Below are positions 33,352-45,439 of a DNA stretch of 64,000 nucleotides, in pieces (position 1 is the first letter of the stretch; every line of letters begins with the position of its first letter). A model generated the notes under the pieces. It saw only the letters and a program-made list of their open reading frames with translations. It was not told the origin of the DNA and searched no databases. A program made the translations under genes and the position numbers. Origin of the DNA: Blasia pusilla (taxonomy: Eukaryota; Marchantiophyta; Marchantiopsida; Blasiales); assembly GCA_050084515.1 (NCBI GenBank), contig CM114275.1, positions 10,106,001 through 10,170,000 of the forward strand. The letters are read 5' to 3'.

Positions 33352-34420
33352 ATGACGGACCCTGAGCCAGAGGTGAAGATTGTGACTCCCGAAGTGCCGA
33401 GTCCCACACATGAGGATGTTCCAAACAAAAATCTTTCTGCGGGACCTTCGGTTCCAAACTCAAACGATCCAGCCTTTTATATCCAAATGATGGGATTGAT
33501 GAAGGTAATGGCGGACCAGATGGCCGAACAGAGCAAGGTGATAATAGAATTCAAGTCGAATGGAGCCTCTAGTTCCGACAAGAAGCTTTGTAAGACAAAT
33601 TTTCCAACACAATTCACAAGAATGGGGCGTTCGCGGAAAGTGAGCGAGTTTCTAACGGAACTCAAACTTTATTTTGAAGCGCAACATGTAGATGAGCAAG
33701 ACAAAGTGACTATAACGGTCATGTTTCTGAAGGATCACGCTCTGCACTGGTGGATGGCTCACCATGAAGAACATCTAGGCCATGGAAGAAAGTTGAGTTG
33801 GGAAGATTTCAAGGAGTTGATTGGGAACCGATTCACTCCGGAATATCAAGAGTATCGCGATGGCATGGAGTTTGGAGGTTGCGCCAAAGCGGATCCCTTA
33901 GCACTTATATGCGAGAGTTCAGTGCACTCATGATCTCACTTTCCACGGATGAGTTTACAAAGAAGGTGATCTTCTTAAGTGGACTCAAACCGAGCGCCGA
34001 AAAGGCCCTCTTTTGTAGGCCTCACATTCCAGAGATGTGCGCGGAATTTCTGAGACTAGCGAAGCAGATAGGGGACGATGAAGTCCAAAACCAAAAACCC
34101 TTCGAGCCAAAAAGTTCTTCTAAGTTACCGAAAAACAAAGGGACATCCAAGAGGGTTTGGAATAGGGGTGAGCGTGACCACGGAGGGTCTCTTGCCCCAG
34201 CAGCGAAACGAGTGGAACTCAACGCGAAGCCAAGAGGGATGTCGTTCACAAAGTCAAAAAATGCCAAAGTGATTTGCTACAACTGTGGCGAACCCGGGCA
34301 TATGGCTAAGGAATGTGTGAGGCTCAAGGTTAGTAAACCGAGTATGATTGCGTTTGCTGCTAAGCACTTATCGGCGGGAGATCTAGATACATCTCTCCAA
34401 GTCACCAACAGAACACCCAA
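33352..34420 (+). pseudogene. Element B gag
   Basis: ATG 33352 starts a clean 193-codon frame with the gag core (HALHWWMAHHEEH, LSWEDFKELIGNRF). A frameshift near 33880 moves the reading to the frame open from 33798, which continues STYMREFSAL and reaches an intact zinc knuckle CYNCGEPGHMAKEC (CX2CX4HX4C) at about 34279-34320. Gag forms the capsid; the knuckle binds RNA. One frameshift separates this copy from an intact gag. Confidence 0.88.
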
Positions 34421-35024
34421 TTTGGTTTACCTAGGATCCAAAATCGCTTATCGCGATGTGATGTTGCTTGTTGATATAGGTGCTTCACACTCATTCTTAA
34501 GCCCGAGAATCATGAAGACGTTGGGATTGCCAACCACCAAGGCGGATGAACCCATTAGGGTAGGATTCACTGAAGGCAAGTCCCACCAGACCTCAGAGTT
34601 GGTTTTAGGGCTAGTTTTGGGATGCGGAGTTTTTGAGTTGAAGGAGAATTTCACAATTTGCGACATGGACGGAATCAATGGAGTCTTGGGGAACACGTTC
34701 GTGGATGCGTATGAGATGGATCTAAGGCGTAGAAATTTGAGGTTGAGCGTCTTGGTTAACGGAAAATGGGCGGACGTCAGATTGGTTCGTGAGGTTCCTA
34801 GGAAGACAGAGTTGGTAAACGCCATCACGAGGACGAGTTTAGCCGAGTTAGAGGAAGGATTCCTTTGCTTGAAGAGACAAGTAGAGGATGATACAAGCGC
34901 AAAACGTAGAGATCAGAACTCAGCTTCAAGGGAAATCCGTGAAACACTCAAGAGAGTTGTGAAAGAATTTGGAGATGTGTTGACTGAGCTACCACCACAT
35001 AGGGCGGTTGATCTTAAGATATAG
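34420..35024 (+). CDS. Element B protease
   Basis: Continuous with the gag zinc-knuckle frame. The retropepsin active site reads LLVDIGASHSFLS at about 34468-34506, with Ile in place of Ser or Thr of the usual DSGA/DTGA; the catalytic Asp is present. The later GINGVLGNTF block matches the protease C-terminal region. The frame ends at a TAG at 35022-35024 that interrupts pol just before the reverse transcriptase; the frame on the far side is the same. Confidence 0.8.
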
Positions 35025-36060
35025 GTGATACCCGGATCTCAACCACCTTCAAAGGCATCATATAGATTGAATCAGGAAGAACTTGCCGAGTTGAAGAAAA
35101 AGTTGGGTGAACTCCTAGAGAGGGGTTACATCCGAACTAGCAAGTCACCTTATGGAGCGTCCGTTCTCTTTGTGAAGAAGAAGGATGGGAAGTTGAGACT
35201 CCGTGTTGATTCCCGGGCGCTGAATAAAGTGACGATAAGGAACAACTATCCTCTCCCAAGGATGGATGACCTCTTTGATCGATTGTTAGGTCCCAAGTAT
35301 TTCAGCTGGATTGACCTGTAATCACGATATTATCAGATTCGGATTGCCGAAGCGGATGTAGAGAAGACTGCGTGTAGAACGAGATACGGTTCGTTCGAGT
35401 TTGTGGTAATGCCTTTCGATCTTTGTAATGTGCCTCCGACGTTCACCACTTTGATGAAGTCCATCTTTCATAAGGAGACGGATGAGTTTGTGATCATCTA
35501 CATAGATGACATACTCATCTATTCAAAAACACTAGAGGAGCACGCTCGACATTTGAAGACGGTGTTGTTTGAGAAACTCAGGACCAACAAGTTGTATGCA
35601 AATGCGGATAAGAGTGAGTTTGGTTTGACAAAGATCAAGTTCTTGGGGCATATGGTTAGTGCAGATGGAGTGAGTCCAGACATGGAGAAGATAAGCGCCA
35701 TTTCCGAATGGGAACGGCCTTCCACTGTGAAGGGGATGAGGAGGTTCATCGGAGCGGTCCAATTTTACCGGATATACGTGAAAAACTTTTTGAGAATTGT
35801 GAAACCTCTCACAGATTGGACCGCAAAATTTGCCAACACAACATGGACTAAGGAAGTGGATAAAGCCTTCAATCGAGTCAAAGAGATCCTCTCGCAAGAA
35901 CTAGTTCTAAAGCTGCTGGAGTTTGACCAACAGTTCGAGGTGCACACTGATGCTAGTGATTTCACGATTGCAGGAATGTTGGTGCATAAAGGGAGACCTG
36001 TAGCATACGAGAGCAAGAAGCTTAGCGACACCAAAAGGAGATGGCCCACTCATGAGAAAA
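35025..36060 (+). pseudogene. Element B reverse transcriptase and RNase H start
   Basis: Same frame as the protease across the 35022 stop. Fingers and palm are clear ([24 protein letters not shown]), followed by a nonsense TAA at about 35319 where DLRSGYHQ is expected. The catalytic box is intact (IIYIDDILIYS, about 35494-35526), followed by the thumb (FLGHMVSADG) and RNase H start (FEVHTDASDFTIAG). A frameshift near 36050 moves to the next frame. Copies cDNA from element RNA in a cytoplasmic particle. Confidence 0.92.
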
Positions 36061-37602
36061 GAGTGGTTCGCGGTGGTTCATTGCTTGAGAAAGTGGCGTC
36101 ACTATCTGGGACTTCACAAGACTCGAATATTCACCGATAACATACCGCTCAAGTATTTTGAGACCAAGGATTCCGTAACACCAAAGCAACTTCGATGGCA
36201 TGATACCTTGGCGTTGACGAATGTGGAGCTAATCCATAAGTTGGGGAAAGACAATGTCATTCCACATGCGTTAAGTCGCAGGGATGAGCATATGCCATTG
36301 ACGACACAAGTGTTGAGAGCAATGTTCCCTAATGAAACAGACCTGGAAAGAAGGATTCGTGAAGGATACATGAAGGATGCGCAAGCAAGGGAGTACCTTG
36401 GGAAGTTAAAGCGGGGCGAGAAGGTGGCCAATCTAAGTTTGAGACACGGCTTGCTAAGTTTTAAGCAGAGCAGGATCTATGTAGGTCAAGGCAAGCTACG
36501 GACCAAAGTGTTTGTGGAATGTCATGATGGACCTTTGGCAAGACACAAAGGGGAGAAATCCACTCTTGCTGTTGTGGCCAAAAGGTTCCTCTGGCCCAAC
36601 ATGAAGGAAGATATTGCTCAATATGTCAAAACCTACGTGAGCTGTCAGGCAAACAAAGTTTCTTATGCGAAGAAACAAGGCTTACTTCATCCTTTTCCGA
36701 TCCCGGAGGGACCCTTGCAAAGCATTAGCATGGATTTCATTACGAGTCTTCCGGAATCTGAGGGAAACAATGCTATACTTGTGATAGCTGATGGGTTTAG
36801 CAAGTTGGGGAGGTTTGTGCCGACGAGAGAGTCTACGACCGCCTACACGACTTCCCAACTGTTCCTAGATGGTTGGTGGCGAGCTCATGGATTGCCTAGG
36901 AGCATTGTATCCGATCGAGATCCAAAGTTTACCAGTGTCTTTTGGAAACATCTATTTAAGAGGTTTCGGACCAAACTCAACTTTAGTACGGCCTTCCATC
37001 CTCAAACGGATGGGCAAACGAAAAAAGTAAACTCGGTCGTGAACCTGTACTTAAGGAATAATGTGAGTGCGAACCAAAGAGATTGGGCCAAGTGGCTAAG
37101 TATGGCTGAGTATTGTTAAAACTCGACCAAGCATTCTGCAACTGGAGAATCTGCGTTTCTTCTGGCATATCAAAGAGAACCAGAAGGGCCTCTTGACTTG
37201 GCTCTTCCGAAGGGCGCTACATTGGCACACACTTGTCAAGCAACGGCAGAATGTTTGTTAGTGGAAATGCAGGAACGACAAGAGCAAGCGAGAAAAAGTC
37301 TTGCCAAGGCTCAACTAAGGTATGTGAAGCATGCTAACAAAAGTCGATGCCAAGTGAGTTTCCAAGTTTGGGAACAAGTGTGGTTGAGTGTAAAGAATCT
37401 CACTCTTCCAAAGGAATTGTTCGCAAAATTGTCAACCAAGTATGCCGAACCGTATGTGATCAAGGCAAAGCCGATTGAGGATGTGTACACATTGGATCTG
37501 CCAAACAAGTTCAAGATTCACCCGAATTTCCATGTGTTATTATTGAAGAAGTGTCTTCAAGATAATGTGCGTCCGGAACAAAGGATGGTATTAAGACCAT
37601 AA
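36052..37602 (+). pseudogene. Element B RNase H end and integrase
   Basis: Frame resuming after the frameshift. RNase H end (FTDNIPLKYF) is followed by the integrase: zinc domain (ECHDGPLARHKG, then VSCQ, with one expected Cys of CxxC missing) and DDE core with D in SMDFITSLP and D in SDRDPKF. At DGQTKKVNS the catalytic Glu of DGQTERVN is replaced by Lys, so the integrase would be inactive even without the TAA at 37117-37119. The same frame continues to 37602 with HPNFHVLLLKKC, the normal integrase C-terminal block. Confidence 0.9.
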
Positions 37603-37608
37603 CCGGTC

Positions 37609-37827
37609 ATGAGAAATGAGGAATCAGAGTTCGAGGTTGAGACCATTCTGCGTTCTAGACGTAGAGCCGCCAAGTACGAGTACTTGGTCAAGTTGAAAGA
37701 CTACCATGTGAAAGAGACGACTTGGATTGCGGAGGCGGAGCTTGAACATGCGCAAAAAGTATTGCGAGACTTAAAATGGATGCACGATAGGCACATGCGT
37801 TGGTACATGGTGAAACAAAGGATATAA
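37609..37827 (+). CDS. Element B chromodomain
   Basis: Same frame as the integrase, separated from it by a single stop at about 37600. It reads EVETILRSRR, then YEYLVKLKDY and ETTWIAEAEL, a chromodomain in the usual chromovirus position. The expected Trp of the LVKWKGY block is Leu, and the first aromatic cage residues are only partly conserved. The TAA at 37825-37827 is the likely natural end of pol. Confidence 0.8.
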   Translation: MRNEESEFEVETILRSRRRAAKYEYLVKLKDYHVKETTWIAEAELEHAQKVLRDLKWMHDRHMRWYMVKQRI

Positions 37828-38497
37828 CTTGTGATCGGGAAGCTTGGGCCGATAACCCATTGTAACTAGAAATGTTTAGTTGTTGCAATAAAGAATGCAT
37901 GGATTTGGAGATTCGATGCTAGTTATTGCGATTTTGAGTTTGGTAGTGCATGGCAATGAGTAGTTCTTCATATGCTTAGGATGTAAATGAAGGAGGCCAA
38001 ACAATGAGTATTTGAGGTGAGAGCTTGTATCTAGATAAGACATCTAGATCACGACTAAGTGTTGAAGTACATGCATTTGGGCTCGCCCTAACGTCGGCGG
38101 GGCAAATTAGTCTGTCTTGGGGTTTGTGGTGATCTCATTCATGTTGCATAAGTGAACTTAGTGACACGCCTAAGTGGAATACAAGTGACCCAAAAGTAGT
38201 AGGAGTTGGCTAGGTAAGCAGGCGGTTGTTTATAAATAGTGAGTGAAGTGTTAGGTTTCAGACTTAGTTAGCTTATTTTGATAGTTTAGATTAGTTCTGC
38301 AGAACTAGTCTAGGCTAATTGAAGTGAAGAAGCTAATAATTCTAAGTGCTGCAAGCGACAATCTAACACTCAAGCCAAAAGTGGAATTGTTGGTTAGCTA
38401 CTAGAACGCGATTCACTGTTGAGGGGTCAGCTTCCTAGAACTTAACATTAATAAGGTTTACATTGATGAGGACATCAACCTTCTAAGGAGGGGTGAG

Positions 38498-38922
38498 TGC
38501 CGCAACCCTCATAACCAAACAACACCAAATAGGCACCAAACGGAACATCAGAACTTAAGTGAACTCAAGCTGCGATGTTTGCGCTTTGGAGAGGCGTTTG
38601 GAAAGGTCTCTTGGAAAAGTCCAAGAGATGAAACATGGAACAGAGTTGTGCATTTTGTGCGTTACTCGTCGCGACCAAGAAACCTAGACCAAATGTGAGC
38701 CAAGACTTGAGATGAGTTGAGTCTTGGAAGGTTGGTTGCCAAGGAGGTGAGAACCAGTTTTGGAACACGACTAGCGTTTGGGGAATTGGACTGTGTTTTG
38801 GACCATAACGTTTAGCCCCAAGATGCATTTGGGACAAGTAAGAGCGCATTCGAAAGCTTATCTTAAGATGCTTCCAACGCACCAAAGATCTCAGCAAACG
38901 CATAAGTACAAACTGAGATATG
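38498..38922 (+). repeat. Element B 3' LTR, truncated
   Basis: Begins TGCCGCAACCC after a polypurine tract AAGGAGGGG at 38485-38493. It matches the first part of the 5' LTR, with about 105 bp more near 38533-38640, and stops after the GAGATA block, where unrelated sequence begins. Roughly the last 600 bp expected from the 5' LTR are missing. Confidence 0.85.
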
Positions 38923-39378
38923 ATGGAGGAATAACCTCAACCAATGACGTTCTCCTTCACCTATGAAGAAGTTAAATAAGTCAGCTCATCCCAATATAAA
39001 TATATCACTCTAGACTATGGTATATAAAAGAAAATGTACACAAAGAACTTTTGAGTATTTTCCATGACGAGTAAGGTCTAAGCGGCCAATAGGATGGCCA
39101 CAACCTCATTTCTCTTACATCCTACGTATCCATGTCTTGTTACTCCAACGATAATATGAAGGAAAATCTATATGTAGATACTTTTGGGCAGTGGAGTGAG
39201 ATAGATTGGTTGCAAACCATTGTGTCAAAGTTATCTTTCTATTTAGTTGCACAACATCTTGAGGAGCATCAACGACATTGAAGTAGACTATTTGTTGTTC
39301 TGGAAGATGAATTGCTAATCGTACAATACTTGGAAGTTTAGCATATAGACTAAAATTGAAGAGTCACCAACATGCCTC
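38923..39378. other. Junction region between element B and Helitron remnant
   Basis: No recognised domain. By position it may be the missing helicase part or 3' end of the Helitron, but no helicase motif is readable on the minus strand. Confidence 0.3.
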
Positions 39379-42273
39379 TTAAGAAGATGTATATCTGGAA
39401 CAATAGTAATTCCAAGTATTCAAGTAAGATAAATGAAGTACACTTGAGAAATAAAAGAGAATGCAATAGAGTAGTTTATCAACAAAATGATACCTTGCAT
39501 CAAGATATGATGTCGCCTCGTCAACAACATTAATTGCATCGGATGTATCCATATCCTTTGACAACTCAAATGACACTACATCATACTCTTTATACACATA
39601 TTTGTATAAATATTTCATGGTAGAAACGCTACTTGTGATCTCCAAATTAATGTGGCAATGAAAGAGTGTGCACAACATAGGATTGTAGGGCACAACCCAA
39701 CGATTATCCAATAATTGTTTGTGCTTAACTATTGCCCTCCCATTCTCCAATCTACAGAAACATAGTGAAAAACATGAATATATTGGCGTCACATGCCTTA
39801 CAGTAATGAAGATAAGCCAAGATAAAGAGATCCTTACCTACGATAGATCGGGTAACTATCTTCTACCTCAATAGTAGTGGCTGCAAAAGATTTCTGATAG
39901 CCTTTGTACAATTTTTTATCTCCTTATCCACACATGGTGCATTTGGATTTAATATTCCATAAGGTGCATTTGGACAATAGAATACAATTGATCAGGGATT
40001 TATGCTGAAATAATTTTGTCATAATCATAAGTGGTTAATGGTTTATCCTCATGAGCTAAAATAATAAGAACTTGCACGTGCGGAAAACCTTTCTTTTGGA
40101 ATTCCACCACATGAATGCATCCTACAACTCAACCTAAGATTTTATTGTCAATGATAAGTCGTAAGAACTCCTTCTTTTTCTTCTAAAAAACCCGCACAAC
40201 TAAATCTGATCGGTCCGTAGTTGATTGACAAGGTAATTAGACTAATGTAATTTACTCCCACTTAGGATGGCAGGTCATGGTAAAAAAGATCTCAAGATTT
40301 CCCAAATATCTTACAATTTCTATGGCATCCTGATATAAGTGATGCATATGATATGGCCTTCCAATAAAAAAAGAAAGTAATACAATCCGTTACTCAAACC
40401 TTCGACTATCCATATCATGTCGATGCATGGCATCTTTTACACCTTGATATAATTTAATTCTTAACTCCTAATTAAAGCGTGCCCATGATAATCGTTGCAT
40501 CTCTATAGTGGCATACATGTCAACCATATATTCTTGAGTAAGTCGACGAAACCGCAATAAGCGATTGATATCTTCGCCTCCAATCCGCATTTGAAGTCAA
40601 AAACATGCAAATTGCATTGCTGTAATACTCTTCAAATTGCAGCGCTATAATACTCTTCGTCCTTCTTTCCTCAATAATATCACCATGAACTCTTTCCTCA
40701 TCCATATGATCATATGAAGGTTGAATGTGTCCCTCTTCCCCATGAATAACACTATTTGGTTGTTGAGCTCTTCTAAACGGTATTCCGGGATGCCAACCTG
40801 CTTCACTATAGATAAATAATAGAACAAAGTGTAATACAATATATTCTTCATTAAATTCTGATATACACCACACTCCTCCTTCATGCAATCGTACAATTAT
40901 ATCAAGATGGTTAACGTGTTCACTTCCATCACTGGGTAGAGTAGTAGCAACCTCAAAAGCTATTATAACGCTTTGCATCGAGACCTCTCTTACTTTCCTT
41001 GAGGATAATCTGCATATTAAGATCACTTGCTTCATTTTTCGTATGACGAAAGATCTTCACATATGGATTGCATTGGTGTAACATGTCTTGTACCTTTCAA
41101 GATGTCTACATTAAGATTGAAACATGTAGACATAACTCTTCCACGATTCTCCAATTCATTCGTGATATCATGAATGTATAGTTGAGCAAATTGGGGAAGC
41201 CCTCATATATCAAGATGTAAGGATCCAATAGAATAAAAGATCCCTAAAGTGTATAGAACCACCAATTTTTTCATTTACATGCACTCTAGTAGATGCAAAT
41301 TGAAGGGCAAAATTATATGTTGTAGCTTGTGTAAGAAAATAATGACTTCTAGGACCAACACCAGAAATCAACGATTTCATAAATGGAGGAGACAATTTTA
41401 CGAGGGGTAATTGTATTCTCCTATGACCAGAACATATGCCATCTAGCGAGTCACTAAACTTTGAACCTTTGATCTTTTCACATTTCCAATCCAAGGCACG
41501 ACATGACAGGCATATCTTTGCCATATCACCAATGTATGACGACCGCTAGTACGATTCAATCTCCCTTGTAATCGCAACTTCCTAATTTCACTTTCTTGAA
41601 AATTTGGTCTCCTTGTAAGATTGAGTCATGTATTTCCTCTTCCAACCCTATGAACAGTAGACAACAAAGGAATAGTAGCTGCATTTGGTATAGTGGCACT
41701 TTGTGAAGGTAACTCAACTTCATTAAGAGTAAAAGAAATAGGATCAACTCTTGACCTTACTTCATCCCAACATGGGGAAGATTTCTAGAATTTTCGACAA
41801 TCTCATGTTCACCCACAAGAGGAAGAGTGGTAGATAACTCAACTTGTGATGTTACATAAGTACTTGGCCCAATTGCGGATGCACGCTCGACACATTCGTG
41901 GAGGGCACAATTAAGTAGCCTAATCTTGGCGATATATAATTCTCCTCTATGGATTGAAGATGAGCTTTTTGATGTTCTCCCACCATTAATCCATGCTCAT
42001 TGGAAGCCCTAAGAAATAAAGAACCCTTAGTTTATAAAAAAATGAGCAATTGCCTCCATTTATAACCATGAACAATGAATATGAACCTCTTTAAGTGATG
42101 ATAAAATTAGAGATATACCTTTTGAATTGAGTACCAAAATTCGATCGCTCCATATTTGCAATAGTTGGAATATTCTCAACAATCGAAACACGCTCAACTT
42201 CAACATGAAGCGCTTTCCTTCTTTTTCTATAGTCTTGATAGTATGCCCTCTTTTTTTCTTTTAGAGCTTCCAT
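39379..42273 (-). pseudogene. Decayed Helitron Rep/helicase protein gene
   Basis: Minus-strand blocks match the N-terminal and Rep parts of plant Helitron proteins. 42273-42091 is ATG-led and basic (KEKKRAYYQDYRKRRK), a typical Helitron start. 41524-41210 has CxxC-type residues and the PFMKSLISGVGPRS-like block. 41035-40520 has a GEAGWHPGIPF-type block and helical stretches. Near 40131-40062 the Rep HUH site reads FPHVQV in place of PHAH, so the second His is Gln. 39792-39379 carries DNRWVVPYNP and KYLYKYVYKEYD, which are diagnostic. Frames are broken between blocks. The C-terminal helicase is not seen; the left end abuts truncated element B. Rolling-circle replication is therefore not possible from this copy. 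Confidence 0.85.
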
Positions 42274-43017
42274 TTTATTAGCGCGAACAACATGTTTTCA
42301 TTTTTGGGCTTCACCGCGTAGAACCTTCTGAAAATCACGTACATCGATAGAATTCAAAGGAATTGGAAGCGTGGAAGAACGGATGCATTTTAAAAAAAAA
42401 AAGAATAAAAAAATAAGCTAACATACAAAAAAATTGGCACCGAAGGCATTGCCGTGGAAATCGAAATAAGCCATCAAACAAAAGTGCTTACATCGGAGAT
42501 GTGTTATTATGTACTTCAATTTGTCTCGAGATCTGTTGCGGAATTGGTATATTTGTGATTACACCAAGTTGCCTTCTCTCCACATTTGGTGATAATGTGT
42601 GGGCACTCGTCATCTGCATAGCACACCACAAAACTATCAATTAAAAGGTAAATTTTTTAAACATTTGAAAAAAATAATGTAGACAAATTGGAAAAATGGA
42701 AAAAGAAAATATGGGAAAATAGGAAATTATATGTAGAGGATTTTTTTTTTTCAAAAATTTCCTGATTTTTTCCAGAAATTTCACCCAAAAAAATCAAATT
42801 TTTAGTAAAAAAATTAGGGTAGGTTTAGGGGCGTCGGACTGAGAATCAAGTTAGGGCTAGGTTTAGGGTTTAGAGGCGAAAGACTAGTTTCTTTCGCCTC
42901 CTCCCTCTATGCAGCTTGCTGCATAGAAGTAATTGAAGCTTAGAAGTAAGAAACATTTATGCACACTCTCAGAGGTTGTCCCAAAGTAGTTTCGTTCACA
43001 AAGTAAGATTACATGTC
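42274..43017. other. AT-rich DNA with a short telomere-like stretch
   Basis: No gene. Around 42846-42872 there are two adjacent TTTAGGG-type units (TAGGTTTAGGGTTTAG), the plant telomere motif, too short to be more than chance or a repair scar. The rest contains A runs. Confidence 0.5.
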
Positions 43018-43608
43018 CTAGAGGATAATCTGAATGTTAACAACTACATCTTTCTTCTTTTGCCCTTTTTGAGGGCCTTTCTTACTCTCCTCTGGTCCTC
43101 CAGTGGATCTAATGGGCATATTAGGATCGATTGGTGTCCCATTTGGAGATGGTTTGCATCGTCCTTGCAAGTTCATCTTTGGTGTCTTTTGGCGCTTTTT
43201 CGTAGATGCTACTTCGCCCATGGTCTCATATTCACTTTTGGGCCTCCTTACGTTGTACTCGGGAGTCCCTTGCACGTCAATAAGAACGTCATTTCTCAAT
43301 TTCTCCTTTGGGTTGGAAAAATAACCCTTGTCGGATGGTGCATGCCCTCCTCTAGCATATAGGGAATCTTTTATAGCATCTTCAAACCCTGGAGGATGCT
43401 CGGGGCTTAGTCGTTGCCCCCAAGGAGGACTAATCCTAGAGTGGGACTTCTTCCACTCTGTTAGACAAATACAATCATCTTGAGATATGGGAGACCATTT
43501 TGAGTCTATTGGCTCCTGATCAGGTGCCTTCACACCGAAATGCTTCTTTGATGAAGTCACATCGGTTACACTCTTTCCCTTTGCTTGAGTGGATTTCTTT
43601 GTTGTCAT
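43018..43608 (-). CDS. Unrecognised 196-codon basic protein frame
   Basis: An ATG-led frame (start 43608) without stops for 196 codons, ending at a normal stop at 43018. The product is hydrophilic and lysine- and proline-rich (starts MTTKKSTQAKGKS, ends with KGQKKKDVVVNIQIIL), with no membrane segment or signal peptide. The repeated KKxQKTPK and KKGPQKGQKKK tracts suggest nucleic-acid binding or a nuclear location. I do not recognise it. A length of 196 codons in AT-rich DNA is above chance, so it may be a host exon, a transposon gag or a passenger of the nearby Helitron. Confidence 0.4.
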   Translation of the reverse strand: MTTKKSTQAKGKSVTDVTSSKKHFGVKAPDQEPIDSKWSPISQDDCICLTEWKKSHSRISPPWGQRLSPEHPPGFEDAIKDSLYARGGHAPSDKGYFSNPKEKLRNDVLIDVQGTPEYNVRRPKSEYETMGEVASTKKRQKTPKMNLQGRCKPSPNGTPIDPNMPIRSTGGPEESKKGPQKGQKKKDVVVNIQIIL

Positions 43609-45435
43609 CCTCGTAGCCTTTTGTTTTGTTTTGATGCTTCTCTATATTGCAAAGGTGTGGTGACAACATGATTGTAGGTGTATCCAGAATATGGTTGCAG
43701 GTTGGAGTTCTAGGTCAGAGTTGAAGGCGGAGCTGCAGTTAAAGCAGATGACATTGGGAGTTGTTGAGACGGGAGGCGACGCAATAGTTTGTGAGCCAAC
43801 ACACATTTTCTAAGTGGAATTTGTTGAGAGCTGAGATCGAATGCAGGAAAATGGAATTTTGTTCCAAACTTTGCATGAGTGATCCACAACAGAGCTCTAT
43901 GACTTACGCTTGTGAGCATGCATGTATACGCATCAATAAAGTTGTTGAGCTCAGCAGCTAAAGCAATTAACCCTGAATGGCTTCTATTATGTATCTTATT
44001 GTCTAAACATACATGAATAAAGCTTTGAATCTCAATAGCAAAAGCAATAAAAACATGAATGGCATGTTTATGAATGCATAGAGTAAATGTGTAAATGCAA
44101 TGAAAGTTACGTGAAAGGATGAAGTGCCCACTGTAGGTGTGGGGTTTCAAATTTTCCTAAAGCAATAAATAGTTATGAGGTTCTCGGGAGCTACAACTCT
44201 TGACACCTCTCCAAGGGCCTGAGGGTTGTTTACTCGATGGACCCCCCTCGTCGAGAAAAATCAACCTAACAAAAAACCATTTACGTGTACTACGGCATAC
44301 AAAACCCTAAAAACCAAAATGGAAGACAGTGAGGCATATCATCGAATGGCTATGAATTGCGATGATTTCGTGTTTGACTCTGGAAATGTTGTTGCTCGGT
44401 TGGTCCAAAATGCCACGCGTCAGATGTCGAGTTGTTTGCGTTATGAGATGCCACTCTCCCATAATAGTATAGATTTTATCAATCCTGACAGCCAATAAAG
44501 GTGGTGTCTTCCACCTCTATTGGCCGTCATACTCCACGGAGAGGAATATAGAGGTGAGTCTTCTTCCTTGTTGTTGCTATTGTCACCACTCCTTGTCTAC
44601 TATCACATGAGCCCGCACTATCTCTCAAGTAGGATTTGTAACTACTAACTCGACCACCACCACAACTATTAGTAGGAATTGTGGGGTTATGGGATGCTCA
44701 AAACTTTTTAAATTTTAGAATTAGGAGTAAAAGTAGGCTAGTTAAGGCACACCGCTTAGGAGTAGGAAGAGGCGAAGACAAGGTATTTTTGTTAATATGT
44801 ACACACGGACAATGGAAGGAATAAAGTTTTGGTGTATTGACACAAGAAAATTCACATGTAGTTCCGCGGTTAGGGGGAAGAGGTCTGATCAAACATTAAG
44901 ACTCCTCCAAGAGGGATAAAGCTGTGGTGTAAGATATGAATGAAGATTGGGCGAAGTTTGTCAAAGAATATTGTGATTTGGTTCTTAGCAAAGAAGGCAC
45001 TTTGTGAAGAAGTAACTAAGATGTCTTACCATGAAAGTAAGGAAAAAAAAGGCATCGCAAAGACTCTATGACAATACAGGACTAAGACTCTTGGTGAGGA
45101 GGTTGGACTAAGTACTTTGCAAGAGCACTTGGTGAAAGTGCTTTGCGAGACGTATCTACATTGCAAAGAATGAAGAGGTACTTTGTACAAAAACACTCAC
45201 CTCAAAGACTATAGCTACAAAGAATTCGAGAATGAATACTTACCTAACAAAGACATCTAACAAAGAGGCATGGTTAGCACTAGTCTAAGAGCCCATGTGA
45301 TATAGGGGTTTAAATAACCTCCCATAATCAATTTGTAAGTGTCTTTTAAATTAATTTCAAGTGATCTTTTTGGCTCAAAAGGTGAGCGATCCTATTGGCT
45401 GAAAGTGCCAAGTCTCACAAGTTAGTTAGTTAGTT
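43609..45435. other. Unassigned DNA
   Basis: No recognisable gene. A minus frame 44150-43710 is open for 146 codons but begins at TTG and is biased to Ser, His and Leu; I treat it as non-coding. A plus frame at 44226-44498 (90 codons) includes an ATG and may be a remnant. From about 44930 there is a loose AAAG/TTTGCAAAG-rich stretch. Confidence 0.35.
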
Positions 45436-45439
45436 GACA

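Larger units (their letters stand above)
32217..38922 (+). mobile_element. Element B: Ty3/gypsy chromovirus with truncated 3' LTR
   Basis: Plus-strand element with 5' LTR, primer binding site, gag, protease, reverse transcriptase, RNase H, integrase, chromodomain, 3' untranslated region and the first part of the 3' LTR. The 3' LTR stops matching after about 38922, so the right end of the element has been lost and no target duplication can be checked. Coding defects are few: one frameshift in gag, one near 36050, and nonsense codons at 35022, 35319, 37117 and about 37600. It is younger or better preserved than D. Confidence 0.93.

Noticed and set aside
42846-42872. Interstitial telomere
   Set aside because: Only two TTTAGGG-type units; too short to claim.
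43710-44150. 146-codon minus frame
   Set aside because: TTG start, biased composition and no similarity known to me.
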